A stretch of DNA of 28,918 nt from a virus. A program made the position numbers and the translations under genes. The DNA is taken from positions 1 through 28,918 of the IMG/VR virus record IMGVR_UViG_3300042874_000036, one strand, 5' to 3'. Numbering within the stretch: the first letter of the stretch is position 1; each line of letters opens with the position of its first letter. A model generated the notes under the pieces. It had not been told where the DNA came from. It searched no databases and saw nothing but the letters and a program-made list of their open reading frames with translations. Below, one piece after another: positions 1 through 7,813 of this stretch.

Positions 1-126
1 AATGCACGGAAAAAAGAATTGGAGGAGATGGGCAAGCCACGATCAGCAGATGAACAGGCAAGGATTGATACCCGGCTCACAGAGATGAGGAAAGAGCTTG
101 CAAATAAATTTATAATGACAAAATAA
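1..126 (+). CDS. C-terminal end of an unknown protein (5' partial)
   Basis: An open frame runs in from the left edge and ends with TAA at 124-126, giving the last 41 residues of a protein. The fragment is highly charged and probably helical, rich in Lys, Glu and Arg. It has no recognisable motif. The next gene starts 5 bases downstream, so the two are probably co-transcribed. Its position upstream of a ParB-domain gene and the terminase fits a small accessory or packaging-associated phage protein, but no function can be assigned from this fragment. Confidence 0.6.
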   Translation, partial: NARKKELEEMGKPRSADEQARIDTRLTEMRKELANKFIMTK

Positions 127-131
127 AAAAT

Positions 132-539
132 ATGGGAATAAAAAACACAGTCAAAAACAATCTATTTTTCAAAGTAGATTTTGACGGGAAATATAAAAAA
201 GTCAAAGGGAAAATTACGCAAGATGTATCTTTTTTCCTAATTGGCGTTTTGCCTGTCGTTGTCATCTATAAAGACGAAACGAATGAGAGAGCAATTATAA
301 ACACGCCAATCAAGGTTGCGAGTGACCCCTATCTGAGAATGTTGCACGGGGCAAGGTATAAATACATCACGAAAATCCAAGAGGAGATTAAAATAAAGTT
401 CGGGGTTTTGGTTAAATATAAAAAGATTGCTGATGCGATCGTGGAGAAAGCAACCGGGGCAATAGACCAAATCGGCCGAGAGGGGAAGTTTAGAGGAAAG
501 AAAATAAATAAAATCTTAATCATAAACACAGAAAAATAA
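132..539 (+). CDS. hypothetical phage protein, 135 aa
   Basis: A basic protein of 135 residues that I do not recognise. Residues 1-55 look beta-rich with a hydrophobic stretch near residues 33-45. The second half is Lys- and Ile-rich and looks helical. There is no signal peptide and no clear membrane helix. The start is the first ATG after the preceding stop and has the A/T-rich leader with T at -1 seen in almost every gene here. The next gene begins 4 bases after its stop, so it belongs to the same transcription unit as the ParB-like gene. Function unknown. Confidence 0.65.
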   Translation: MGIKNTVKNNLFFKVDFDGKYKKVKGKITQDVSFFLIGVLPVVVIYKDETNERAIINTPIKVASDPYLRMLHGARYKYITKIQEEIKIKFGVLVKYKKIADAIVEKATGAIDQIGREGKFRGKKINKILIINTEK

Positions 540-543
540 TAAT

Positions 544-1149
544 ATGGCGAAACTTAAAATTGTCTATAAAAAAATAACAGACCTCAAGCCGGCAGAGTAT
601 AATCCACGAAAAATTGGAACTCGTGAGAGAATGGAATTAACCAAGTCATTGAAAAACTTTGATATGGTTGTCCCGATTGTCGTTAACATCAATCCTAAGA
701 GAAAAAATGTGATTATTGGCGGACATCAAAGAGTTATGGTCGCAAAAGATTTGGGCTATAAAGAGATGCCTTGCGTTGAGGTTGACCTGTCGCTTGATAA
801 AGAAAAGGAATTGAATTTGCGTTTGAATAAAAATGGCGGAGAATTTGACCCGGACTTGTTATCTTTACTTGATAAAGATTTATTGCGACAAGTCGGTTTT
901 TTAGACAAAGAAATAAACAAGGCATTTGCTGATAGCGGCACAATCGCACAGGAGGAGGAATTTACAAGCGAGGTCTTGGAGGAGAACAATTACATTGTTT
1001 TTATTTTTAACAATTCAATTGATTGGCTCACGATCTCGGACAAGTTAGATTTAAAGAGTGTCAATGCGTTAGATAGTAAAGAGGATTACCGCCGGAAAGG
1101 TATCGGGCGAGTAGTTGACGGAAAAAAACTTTTAGAATTATTACAATAA
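544..1149 (+). CDS. ParB/sulfiredoxin-like nuclease domain protein
   Basis: A 201-residue protein with an N-terminal ParB-like domain (about residues 5-115). The hallmark GGHQR lies at residues 59-63, preceded by the Asn-Pro-Arg segment near residue 20 and followed by the typical Leu-Asn-Lys-Asn segment near 92-97. Phage proteins of this family often sit just upstream of terminase genes or beside DNA methyltransferases. Known members bind or cut DNA or act in base-modification pathways. The C-terminal half carries no methyltransferase motif and ends in a short Gly-Ile-Gly-Arg-Val segment, which I recall from stand-alone phage members. Next to the glycosyltransferase at 1549 it may belong to a DNA-modification set, but that is inference. 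Confidence 0.85.
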   Translation: MAKLKIVYKKITDLKPAEYNPRKIGTRERMELTKSLKNFDMVVPIVVNINPKRKNVIIGGHQRVMVAKDLGYKEMPCVEVDLSLDKEKELNLRLNKNGGEFDPDLLSLLDKDLLRQVGFLDKEINKAFADSGTIAQEEEFTSEVLEENNYIVFIFNNSIDWLTISDKLDLKSVNALDSKEDYRRKGIGRVVDGKKLLELLQ

Positions 1150-1153
1150 CAAT

Positions 1154-1270
1154 ATGGACATCAAAGAGTTTAATGAGAAACTATTTAAGGCCGGAAAAAA
1201 TATAACCGGAGGATGCTGTGGATTTATTATGTTAATAGCAATAATTTTTATAGTGGTTGCCATTTTATAA
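1154..1270 (+). CDS. small single-pass membrane protein, 38 aa
   Basis: A 38-residue ORF between the ParB-like gene (stop at 1149) and the 76-aa gene at 1286. Residues 1-16 are charged. A Gly-Gly-Cys-Cys turn and a hydrophobic stretch of about 17 residues follow, running to the C-terminus and fitting one membrane helix. The start has the usual AATATG context and the ORF fills the intergenic space exactly, which supports it as real. Cysteines at residues 21-22 could be lipid-modified or structural, but no lipobox is evident. Function unknown. Confidence 0.55.
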   Translation: MDIKEFNEKLFKAGKNITGGCCGFIMLIAIIFIVVAIL

Positions 1271-1285
1271 ACTAACTAAAAAACT

Positions 1286-1516
1286 ATGACAACAAAACAA
1301 GCTGTTGCGACAGGCCTTAACAATAAAAAAGAGCAAGAAATTAAAAAAGAGGACAAAAAAGAAGATGTTGAGGTAAAGAAAGCAATTGAGGTTTTACAGC
1401 AAGAGGAACAGAGAAAAATCAACGCTTTTATGGAGGATTACAAAAAGGTTTGCGTTAAGCACGGAATGGAGTTATCCGTTGAGCCTCAACTTAAGTGGGT
1501 TATTAAAAAAATCTAA
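1286..1516 (+). CDS. hypothetical charged helical protein, 76 aa
   Basis: A 76-residue protein with a very Lys/Glu-rich N-terminal half, probably a coiled coil or disordered tail (residues 14-45). A small domain follows that contains a Cys-Val-Lys-His segment and ends at a conserved-looking Trp-Val-Ile. No catalytic motif is visible. The start is preceded by an A-rich leader with T at -1. It lies in the run of small same-strand genes upstream of packaging. Function unknown. Confidence 0.6.
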   Translation: MTTKQAVATGLNNKKEQEIKKEDKKEDVEVKKAIEVLQQEEQRKINAFMEDYKKVCVKHGMELSVEPQLKWVIKKI

Positions 1517-1548
1517 ATAATAATTTTATGGCGAATTAAAATAAAACT

Positions 1549-2289
1549 ATGTTTGATATTGCTATACCGAGTTATAAGAGAGCAGATGATTGCCTAACAG
1601 CAAAGAATTTCAGCCGGGCGATTATTTTCTGCCATAAGTTTGAGGCCGAGGAATACCGAAAGCACAACAAGAATAAAATTGTTGTCATCCCGGATGAGTT
1701 GGCCGGCAAGGGAATGGCAATAATCCGTAATTTTATTTTAGACAATACTAAGTCAGACAATGTCGTGATGCTGGATGATGACATCAGGCAGTTTGGTTAT
1801 TACGAGAAACTGGAAATGTTTTTAATGACCGAAAGCGAGGTCTATGCTTTATTTGATAATTTTTTTAGAATGGCCAAAGAGGCCGGCACTAAACTATGGG
1901 GAGTAAACCTACAAAGCGATAAAAAGTTTTATCGGGAATACTCCCCGCTTAGTTTATCGTCTGTCATCCTCGGGCCTTGTATGGGAATAACCAAAGACAA
2001 AGACATTAGATTTGATGACCGGTTAGGATTAAAAGAGGATTACGATTACTCAATCCAAGTCCTCCGCAAGTTTAGAAAGATTTTAAGATTTAACAAATAT
2101 CACTATGTATCGGCACACATCAAGAAAAAAGGCGGTTGTGCCTCCTACAGAACAATGAAGAAAGAGGAGGACCAAGCGACTTTATTCCAAAAGAAGTGGG
2201 GCAAGGCGATCGTGCATATTGCCCGGAAAACACAGGGGGGTAATATGTCGATAAACCCGGTTATCCATTGTCCGATTAAAGGGATTTAA
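1549..2289 (+). CDS. GT-A glycosyltransferase, resembles TET-associated glycosyltransferase (TAGT)
   Basis: A 246-residue protein starting directly with a GT-A Rossmann-like strand followed by Pro-Ser-Tyr-Lys-Arg (residues 7-11). An Ile-Arg-Asn segment (59-61) and a triple-Asp metal/nucleotide-sugar motif, Leu-Asp-Asp-Asp-Ile (75-79), follow. A second acidic element, Lys-Glu-Asp-Tyr-Asp, lies near 162-166. This motif order matches what I recall of the TAGT family, which in phages glycosylates modified bases such as hydroxymethyl-pyrimidines. No TET/JBP oxygenase or hydroxymethylase lies inside the window, so the acceptor is unknown. It differs in layout from the two GT2 enzymes at 9117 and 10597. 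It could also be an ordinary GT2-like enzyme acting on protein. Confidence 0.7.
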   Translation: MFDIAIPSYKRADDCLTAKNFSRAIIFCHKFEAEEYRKHNKNKIVVIPDELAGKGMAIIRNFILDNTKSDNVVMLDDDIRQFGYYEKLEMFLMTESEVYALFDNFFRMAKEAGTKLWGVNLQSDKKFYREYSPLSLSSVILGPCMGITKDKDIRFDDRLGLKEDYDYSIQVLRKFRKILRFNKYHYVSAHIKKKGGCASYRTMKKEEDQATLFQKKWGKAIVHIARKTQGGNMSINPVIHCPIKGI

Positions 2290-2293
2290 TTTT

Positions 2294-2515
2294 ATGCCGA
2301 ATATGAACTGGCAATCACTAAAAGAAAATAGATGCCCGCAATGTGGGAATGTAATTAAGAGAGAATACAATGAGAGTTTTAATTGTCTCCGGTGTGGATT
2401 TTTCTGCCGGCTGAGTAGAGCAAGAGAGATTGTCGGGGATTTAGACCAAAGAGAATTTGACCGGCCCGCAGATGAGTTCTTAAAAACCCACGGAGTATTT
2501 ATAAAAGCAAATTAA
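2294..2515 (+). CDS. small zinc-ribbon protein, 73 aa
   Basis: A 73-residue protein with two CxxC knuckles (Cys14/Cys17 and Cys31/Cys34) separated by 13 residues, the pattern of a zinc ribbon. A further Cys38 follows. The remainder (residues 39-73) is charged and probably helical. Zinc ribbons of this size in phages often bind DNA, RNA or a protein partner, but nothing shows which applies here. It begins 4 bases after the glycosyltransferase stop, in the standard TTTATG context, so it is likely co-expressed with it. Confidence 0.65.
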   Translation: MPNMNWQSLKENRCPQCGNVIKREYNESFNCLRCGFFCRLSRAREIVGDLDQREFDRPADEFLKTHGVFIKAN

Positions 2516-2519
2516 ATTT

Positions 2520-2762
2520 ATGATAATGACAGAGGAGATGAGAAAGCAAATATTTAGACATAAAACAAAGGTTTGGATTACCGCTATTTTTATCACAATA
2601 GCCCTCGTTATGATTACAGCATACGCAATGAGGTGGATTATTGGACTATTTAATGTTAATATTACCTTATGGCAAGCAGTAGTTATCACGATCATCATAA
2701 ACCTTATTATCGGATTTATTAAAGGATTAAGTTATGCCAAGAAAAAAGTTAAAACCAAATAG
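2520..2762 (+). CDS. small two-pass membrane protein, 80 aa
   Basis: An 80-residue protein with two hydrophobic helices, roughly residues 18-38 and 50-70, a basic N-terminus and a Lys-rich C-terminal tail. The start could be the ATG at 2520 or the in-frame ATG at 2526. I keep 2520 because it follows the TTTATG context. The gene overlaps the small terminase gene by 29 bases in another frame. The topology resembles small phage membrane proteins, including holins and superinfection-exclusion proteins, but its location before the terminase is not the usual lysis position. Function unknown. Confidence 0.6.
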   Translation: MIMTEEMRKQIFRHKTKVWITAIFITIALVMITAYAMRWIIGLFNVNITLWQAVVITIIINLIIGFIKGLSYAKKKVKTK

Positions 2763-3270
2763 CAAAAAGAAACCTTTGAAAGTTTATAACCCAATGGCTA
2801 AGATTGAGATTGGCGTTGTTGGGGGAGAGAAAAAAATTAAAAACACAATCGACAAACCCAAGAGCAGCAAGAGATTAGATAGTTGGGGGCGAGATATTAG
2901 CAAGGTTGATAAAAAGACCGCCAAGAACAAATTGAAGATTTTGGTTGGGTTAACCAAGACTTTTGGAATAGTGACGAATGCTATCGCTAAGGTCGGGATT
3001 GATAACTCAACCTTTTATAAATGGTTTAAAGACGACAAAGAGTTTGCGGAGGAGGTTGAGAAAATCCAAGACAGCTTTGATGTTATAGTGGAGGACAAAC
3101 TAAAGCAAAAGATTATTCAAAATGACGGGCATTCAATCCGCTTCTATTTATCGCACAGAGTTGCGAAGTATAGGCCAAAGGTTGGATTTGGCCAAGATGA
3201 TGACGCAAAACCAATTCAAATGATGATTACTACTTATGACCCCAATGACCCGGAGGGATTAAATGATTAA
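2734..3270 (+). CDS. terS: terminase small subunit
   Basis: A 178-residue protein directly upstream of the large terminase. The first 60 residues are Lys-rich and probably flexible. Residues about 77-100 form a helix-turn-helix with the pattern Asn-Ala-Ile-Ala...Ser-Thr-Phe-Tyr-Lys-Trp, as in phBC6A51-type small terminases. Residues 101-145 continue as the helical oligomerisation part. Small terminases bind the packaging site and pass genomic DNA to the large subunit. The start lies inside the preceding membrane-protein gene. The stop is 2 bases before the large-subunit ATG, which indicates tight coupling. Confidence 0.8.
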   Translation: MPRKKLKPNSKKKPLKVYNPMAKIEIGVVGGEKKIKNTIDKPKSSKRLDSWGRDISKVDKKTAKNKLKILVGLTKTFGIVTNAIAKVGIDNSTFYKWFKDDKEFAEEVEKIQDSFDVIVEDKLKQKIIQNDGHSIRFYLSHRVAKYRPKVGFGQDDDAKPIQMMITTYDPNDPEGLND

Positions 3271-3272
3271 AT

Positions 3273-4649
3273 ATGATTAAATGGAGGCAAACAATTAAAC
3301 AGCGAGAGGCTTGGAACTTATTGAAAGATGACAAAACGACAGAGGTTATTTTCGGCGGAGGGGCCGGAGGTGCTAAGTCGTTTTTAGGTTGCGGGTGGCT
3401 AATCTTTATGGCTACCACCTACCCGGGAACTCGTTGGTTAATGGGTAGAAAAAAACTAAAACGATTGAAAGAAACAACACTCAAAACATTTTTTGAGGTT
3501 TGTGCTAAATGGGGTTATAAGTCCGGGGTTGATTTTATTTATCACGCAGATAGCCACATTAAATTTAAAAATGGCTCGGAGGTGATATTGAAAGACTTGG
3601 CTCATCAGCCAAGCGACCCGAACTACGACGATCTTGGAAGTTTAGAGTTAACCGGGGCTTTTGTCGATGAGGTCAATCAGATTACCTACAAATGTTGGCA
3701 AGTGTTAAACTCTCGTATTCGTTTTAAGTTAGATGCTAACGGGTTGACCCCGAAATGCCTCGGTACTTGCAATCCGAGTAAGGGTTGGGTTTACACCTAT
3801 TTTTACAAGCCTTTTAAAGACGGAGTTATTGAGGCCGGGAAAGCATTTGTTCGGGCGTTAGCAAAAGATAATCCGTTTATCTCAAAGCATTATATTAAAC
3901 AATTAGAGGCTATTAAAGACAAGGCCACGAGGGAAAGGTTGCTTAATGGCAACTGGGAGTATGATGACGACCCAGCCTGTTTATTCAGCATTGATGTTAT
4001 TCAAGACTTATTCACGAATAAAGCGGCCAAGAACAACAGTAAGCATCTCACGGGTGATGTAAGTCGGAAAGGCCGGGATAAGATGCCCTTGGGGCTGTGG
4101 GATGGCCTACAATTGAGGGAAATAATCATCATCCCGGATGAAATAAGGAGGGACACAGCGAAAAGCAGTCAATTTATCAAAAATCTATTAGACCGCAAAG
4201 GAATTAGGCGGTCGAACTGCATCCTTGATGAGGACGGGGTCGGGGGTGGCGTTGTTGACCAAGTCCCGGGATGTGTCGGCTTTGTTAATGGCTCGGCCCC
4301 CGTATTATCGTTTGATGAGAAACGGAGAAAAGCAAAGGGCGAGTATTTTGTGAATTATGGGAACCTCAAAACTCAATGCTATTTCAAGTTAGCGGAGAAA
4401 GCAGAGGCCGGAGAGATTGGCATTAGTGGGGAGGCCTTCCGTGATAGCAAAGACAAAGACGATTTCATTGAGGAGTTGGGACAGATTAAGCAAAGAGATT
4501 TAGACAAGGACGGCCGGGTGTTTTTAGTCGGCAAGGATGTGATTAAAGAAAACATCGGGCGATCCCCGGACTTTGCTGATATGGTAATGATGAGGATGTA
4601 TTTTGAGGTCAAACAAAAGAGGGTGTTAGACATCATTGACATTGACTAA
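3273..4649 (+). CDS. terL: terminase large subunit (ATPase and nuclease)
   Basis: A 458-residue packaging motor. The N-terminal ATPase has a Walker A at residues 28-36 (GGGAGGAKS), a Walker B ending in Asp132-Glu133 and a motif III segment Gly-Thr-Cys-Asn-Pro-Ser at 164-169. The C-terminal RNase H-like nuclease has candidate metal ligands Asp262, Asp319/Asp321 and Asp433/Asp436 (Ser-Pro-Asp-Phe-Ala-Asp). Length and order match the Terminase_3/6 groups. It powers DNA entry through the portal and cuts the concatemer. It starts 2 bases after the small subunit stop. A candidate promoter follows its stop. Confidence 0.95.
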   Translation: MIKWRQTIKQREAWNLLKDDKTTEVIFGGGAGGAKSFLGCGWLIFMATTYPGTRWLMGRKKLKRLKETTLKTFFEVCAKWGYKSGVDFIYHADSHIKFKNGSEVILKDLAHQPSDPNYDDLGSLELTGAFVDEVNQITYKCWQVLNSRIRFKLDANGLTPKCLGTCNPSKGWVYTYFYKPFKDGVIEAGKAFVRALAKDNPFISKHYIKQLEAIKDKATRERLLNGNWEYDDDPACLFSIDVIQDLFTNKAAKNNSKHLTGDVSRKGRDKMPLGLWDGLQLREIIIIPDEIRRDTAKSSQFIKNLLDRKGIRRSNCILDEDGVGGGVVDQVPGCVGFVNGSAPVLSFDEKRRKAKGEYFVNYGNLKTQCYFKLAEKAEAGEIGISGEAFRDSKDKDDFIEELGQIKQRDLDKDGRVFLVGKDVIKENIGRSPDFADMVMMRMYFEVKQKRVLDIIDID

Positions 4650-4655
4650 AAATTG

Positions 4656-4684
4656 TTGCTCGTTAAGCTGAAAAATGCTATAAT
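4656..4684 (+). promoter_or_regulatory. sigma70-type promoter, extended -10
   Basis: A perfect TATAAT at 4679-4684 is preceded by TGC (extended -10). A weak -35 box TTGCTC lies at 4656-4661 with a 17-base spacer. It is in the 65-base gap between the large terminase and the portal gene, with the portal ATG 30 bases downstream of the -10 box. It would drive the head operon. It shares the TGCTATAAT core with the candidate promoter at 6930-6958. Confidence 0.65.
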
Positions 4685-4714
4685 ATAATTAAATAACAAA
4701 CTATTTACAATCCT

Positions 4715-6802
4715 ATGTGGCTATTAGATAAAATTTTAAATCGGGGCGAAAAGAAAAGCGTGCCTTTTTCTTTTTTCTACAACTCGGGCATAATGGCGAA
4801 CATTGTCACTAAAAGCGATGCTTTGGATTTTTACAAGTCTTGGGTTTATGCTTGCGTGACAAAGAGGTCAATGGCAATCGCCGGTCTTGATTTCCACCTT
4901 TACAAATTACAAGGCGACAAAGTGATTGAGATATTAGAGCATCCTATTTTAGATTTGCTTTATCGTGTTAACCCGGAAATGACGAAGTTCAACTTTTTAC
5001 AGTTGTCTATGATTTACAAGGATTTGCTCGGGGCGTCCCCTTGGGTATTAGAGGGAGGCGATAAGAATGGTCGTAATCCGAAAACAATGTATGTCGCACG
5101 ACCAGAGTTTTTTAAGGCAGAGAAAGATAAGGAGGGAAAGGTTTTGAAATATGTTTACCAAATCGGAACTTACAAAAAAGAGTTTATGCCTGAACAGGTC
5201 ATCTTTTTAAAAAACTATAATCCTCAAAACCCAGACAAAGGCATCGGGATTATTGAAGCGGTCAGAATGACGGCACAGAATGATGACTACATTGTGCAGA
5301 CTAATAATAACCTTTTAACGAATGGGGCAGTCCCGGGTGGTTATCTTGAAACTGATGAGGTATTAGACCAAAAAGAAATTAAGAGATTAGAAAAGAAAGC
5401 AAAAGCGAAATATGCGGGCTTTGAGAACGCTTACAAGGTGCAAATCTTGCAAGGTGGGATGAAATTCAAGTCAAACATCATCCCTCCTCGTGACATGGAG
5501 TTTATTGAGGGTCGCAAATTTAATCGTGATGAGATTGCGGGTGTATTCGGAGTGCCGAAGTCTTTATTGACTTTTGATGATGTAAATCTTGCATCTGCTA
5601 AGACCGGGGAATACCAATTTGCTAAATGGACACTTGAACCTCTTGCCCGGGAGATTTGCGAACAACTAAACGAATTTTTTGTGCCTAAGTTTGACGGAGG
5701 GGAATTGCTTTATTTAGATTTTGAACAAATTGCCAAAGATGACGAGGAGTTGGTTATTAGAGGGAATGAGGCGTCTTATAACAAATGGAAAACCACAAAT
5801 GAGATTAGAGAGAGTCAAGGCCTCGCCCCGTTAGACGGAGGCGACTATATTTATATGCCTATAATGTCAGTCCCCACGATCGGGCAGAAGTCGGCGCAAG
5901 AACCCACGATCATCAAAATCGGGAGTGCGAGGGCCGTTGAACGAAGGTTATCATTTAAGCGAGAGAATTATATTAAGATGCGAATACTAAGCCGGAATTA
6001 TAGAACAAACCAGTTGATTAAGAGTGTCACGGGAAAGGCAGCCAAAAAACTAAACAATGTTGTCGTTAAATCTTTTCGCATAGTTGATGAAAAGCAAAAA
6101 AAAAACTTTAATTTAACGGATGAGCAAGTTGAGTTATTTTATAAAGCAAGAATGACAGAGGAAGCTAAGTTAGAGAATGTTTGGAAATCAGAATTTAAAA
6201 AGTATTTTAAAAGCCAAAAAGAAAGATTTATTGAGGCAATAGTTAAATCTGGCAAGAGCGTCGCTACTGAATACGGAATTGACACCGCTAAAGAGTTGGC
6301 ATCAGTCGTCGAAGTTATTAACCCATTGATGTATGAAACTTTAATGACCGGGGTTAAACAGGCAAGCGAATTGGTCGGACAGCCCGCAATCGCAGATTTA
6401 GACTTCTTGCGTGAATGGTTAGATAAAGTTGGCGAAGAGATTGGGCAGACTATCACGGACACCACGATCAACGCATTTGATAAAACAGTTCGGGCCGGTG
6501 TTGAGGCGGGAGAAAGCATTGGCGATATTACCAAGAGAGTTGAGGATGTGTTTAGTTTTGCCTCTAAGACGAGAGCCGAAATGATTGCGAGAACCGAAAC
6601 AGCAAGAGGTGTCACGGAGGCACATCGCCAAACCTATGATTATTACGGCTTTTACGAGGTTAAGTGGTTATTAGCTCCCGGCTCTTGTGCAGTATGTGAA
6701 GAGAAAGCGAGGAACAAATGGACTATTGATAGTGTCAAAGGAGAGATACCAGTCCACCCCCAATGTAAGTGTGATGTGACCCCTATTTCTTTGAGAGTGT
6801 AA
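4715..6802 (+). CDS. portal protein fused to MuF-type head morphogenesis protein
   Basis: A 695-residue protein with two normally separate head functions. Residues about 1-390 match an HK97-family portal: the N-terminal membrane-like helix region, Val-Thr-Lys-Arg-Ser, and the Gly-Val-Pro-Lys-Ser-Leu-Leu segment near 290 before the long helix. Residues about 540-695 match the SPP1 gp7/Mu gpF family: Arg-Thr-Glu-Thr-Ala-Arg, then a Cys-x-x-Cys pair and a final His-Pro-x-Cys-x-Cys. The portal forms the DNA entry ring; the MuF part is an internal minor head protein or ejection-related domain. A Lys-rich linker of roughly 100-150 residues separates the parts. Such fusions exist but are the minority arrangement. 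Confidence 0.9.
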   Translation: MWLLDKILNRGEKKSVPFSFFYNSGIMANIVTKSDALDFYKSWVYACVTKRSMAIAGLDFHLYKLQGDKVIEILEHPILDLLYRVNPEMTKFNFLQLSMIYKDLLGASPWVLEGGDKNGRNPKTMYVARPEFFKAEKDKEGKVLKYVYQIGTYKKEFMPEQVIFLKNYNPQNPDKGIGIIEAVRMTAQNDDYIVQTNNNLLTNGAVPGGYLETDEVLDQKEIKRLEKKAKAKYAGFENAYKVQILQGGMKFKSNIIPPRDMEFIEGRKFNRDEIAGVFGVPKSLLTFDDVNLASAKTGEYQFAKWTLEPLAREICEQLNEFFVPKFDGGELLYLDFEQIAKDDEELVIRGNEASYNKWKTTNEIRESQGLAPLDGGDYIYMPIMSVPTIGQKSAQEPTIIKIGSARAVERRLSFKRENYIKMRILSRNYRTNQLIKSVTGKAAKKLNNVVVKSFRIVDEKQKKNFNLTDEQVELFYKARMTEEAKLENVWKSEFKKYFKSQKERFIEAIVKSGKSVATEYGIDTAKELASVVEVINPLMYETLMTGVKQASELVGQPAIADLDFLREWLDKVGEEIGQTITDTTINAFDKTVRAGVEAGESIGDITKRVEDVFSFASKTRAEMIARTETARGVTEAHRQTYDYYGFYEVKWLLAPGSCAVCEEKARNKWTIDSVKGEIPVHPQCKCDVTPISLRV

Positions 6803-6856
6803 ATGTGATACGAAGGGTCACCATAATAAATTGCATAGATATTTAAAGATGGAAAT

Positions 6857-6943
6857 ATGTCAAAATCAATCGCAGAAATAAAAAAGAGGAGGGGCATCAA
6901 GCCCCGTAAGAAAAAAGTTACTAAAAGTATTAACAAGAATTAA
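6857..6943 (+). CDS. putative 28-aa basic peptide
   Basis: A short ORF in the 188-base gap between the portal fusion and the protease. It encodes 28 residues, about half of them Lys or Arg, with a strongly basic Lys-Lys-Arg-Arg stretch and a Lys-Arg-rich tail. The ATG has the AATATG context used by the other genes. The TAA falls just upstream of the -10 box of the next candidate promoter. Such a peptide could bind nucleic acid or an acidic head protein, but an ORF this short may be chance. No family is recognised. Confidence 0.35.
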   Translation: MSKSIAEIKKRRGIKPRKKKVTKSINKN

Positions 6944-6958
6944 GCATTGTGCTATAAT
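6930..6958 (+). promoter_or_regulatory. sigma70-type promoter, extended -10
   Basis: TTAACA at 6930-6935 (5 of 6 to consensus) is followed 17 bases later by TATAAT at 6953-6958, with TGC directly before it. It overlaps the end of the 28-aa ORF and lies 32 bases upstream of the protease ATG. It would give extra transcription of the protease and major capsid genes. It is the best-matching promoter in the window. Confidence 0.75.
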
Positions 6959-6990
6959 AACTTTATAAAATTAAAACTAAGTCAAAAAAT

Positions 6991-7806
6991 ATGGACAACC
7001 TAAAAACAGAGGCGAAGTCAGATATAAAATTGCAAGTCCCCGTCAAGTTTAAGATTTTAGAAACTAAGGCGGAGGGCGATCAAGGAATAGTCGAGGCCTA
7101 TGTCTCAGTTTTCGGGAATGTTGACTTGGTCGGAGATATTATTGAACGGGGTGCGTTTGCTGAAAGCATCTTGCAGAAATTACCAAAGGGCGTATGGTCG
7201 CACGATTGGGACAAACCGATTGCAAAAACCTTAGAGGCAAGAGAAGATGAGTTCGGCCTTTATATCAAGGCACAATTTAATCTTGACACACAGAGGGGCA
7301 GAGAGGCATTTAGCGATATTAAGTTCGGCTTGATTGATGAGTTCTCAATCGGCTTTCGGGTATTAGACGACGAATGGCGTGAGGACGGCATCCGTATCAT
7401 TAAGAAAGCAAGACTTTACGAATGGTCGCCAGTATTAGTCGGGGCTAATCCTGCAACAAAGCCTTTAAGTGTTAAATCCGCAGAGGTTAAGGCAGAGGAC
7501 GAAACCCCGGCCGAAGTTATACCCACAGAAGCTGTCGACGAGGAAAAGAAAATCAACAAAGTTGCGGTCATAACAGATAAGGGTTTAGTTCGGATTACCT
7601 TTACAGAGAAAGGTGTTGAAACAGTTGAGGAGTTTAAAATGACGAATAGTTTTATTGACTATAAGAAAGAGCAAAAGAATGCTCACATTGCAAAGGTCGG
7701 CAATGATGCTAAGTCGGGAGATGTTGCCCGCAAAATACTTCGCATCAGGGAAGTTGCAGAGAAAAATCTCAAAGTAACAAAATTCTTATTAAAAATAACT
7801 AAGTAA
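6991..7806 (+). CDS. HK97-type prohead protease
   Basis: A 271-residue serine protease of the HK97 prohead family (peptidase U35/S78). The domain spans residues about 18-165. Visible active-site candidates are His71 in Trp-Ser-His-Asp-Trp, Ser119 in Glu-Phe-Ser-Ile-Gly-Phe and Glu144 in Tyr-Glu-Trp-Ser-Pro. It matures the prohead by cutting the capsid N-terminal delta region. The C-terminal extension (165-271) is Lys/Glu-rich and may act as scaffold or be self-cleaved. It sits between portal and major capsid, as expected, and its stop is 7 bases before the capsid ATG. Confidence 0.92.
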   Translation: MDNLKTEAKSDIKLQVPVKFKILETKAEGDQGIVEAYVSVFGNVDLVGDIIERGAFAESILQKLPKGVWSHDWDKPIAKTLEAREDEFGLYIKAQFNLDTQRGREAFSDIKFGLIDEFSIGFRVLDDEWREDGIRIIKKARLYEWSPVLVGANPATKPLSVKSAEVKAEDETPAEVIPTEAVDEEKKINKVAVITDKGLVRITFTEKGVETVEEFKMTNSFIDYKKEQKNAHIAKVGNDAKSGDVARKILRIREVAEKNLKVTKFLLKITK

Positions 7807-7813
7807 AAAATTT

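Noticed and set aside
6139-6615. 158-aa minus-strand ORF inside the portal-MuF gene
   Set aside because: It is antisense to a well-supported gene and has no recognisable motif. All other minus-strand frames (for example 23000-23467, 18902-19204, 11179-11481) are shadows in the same way.
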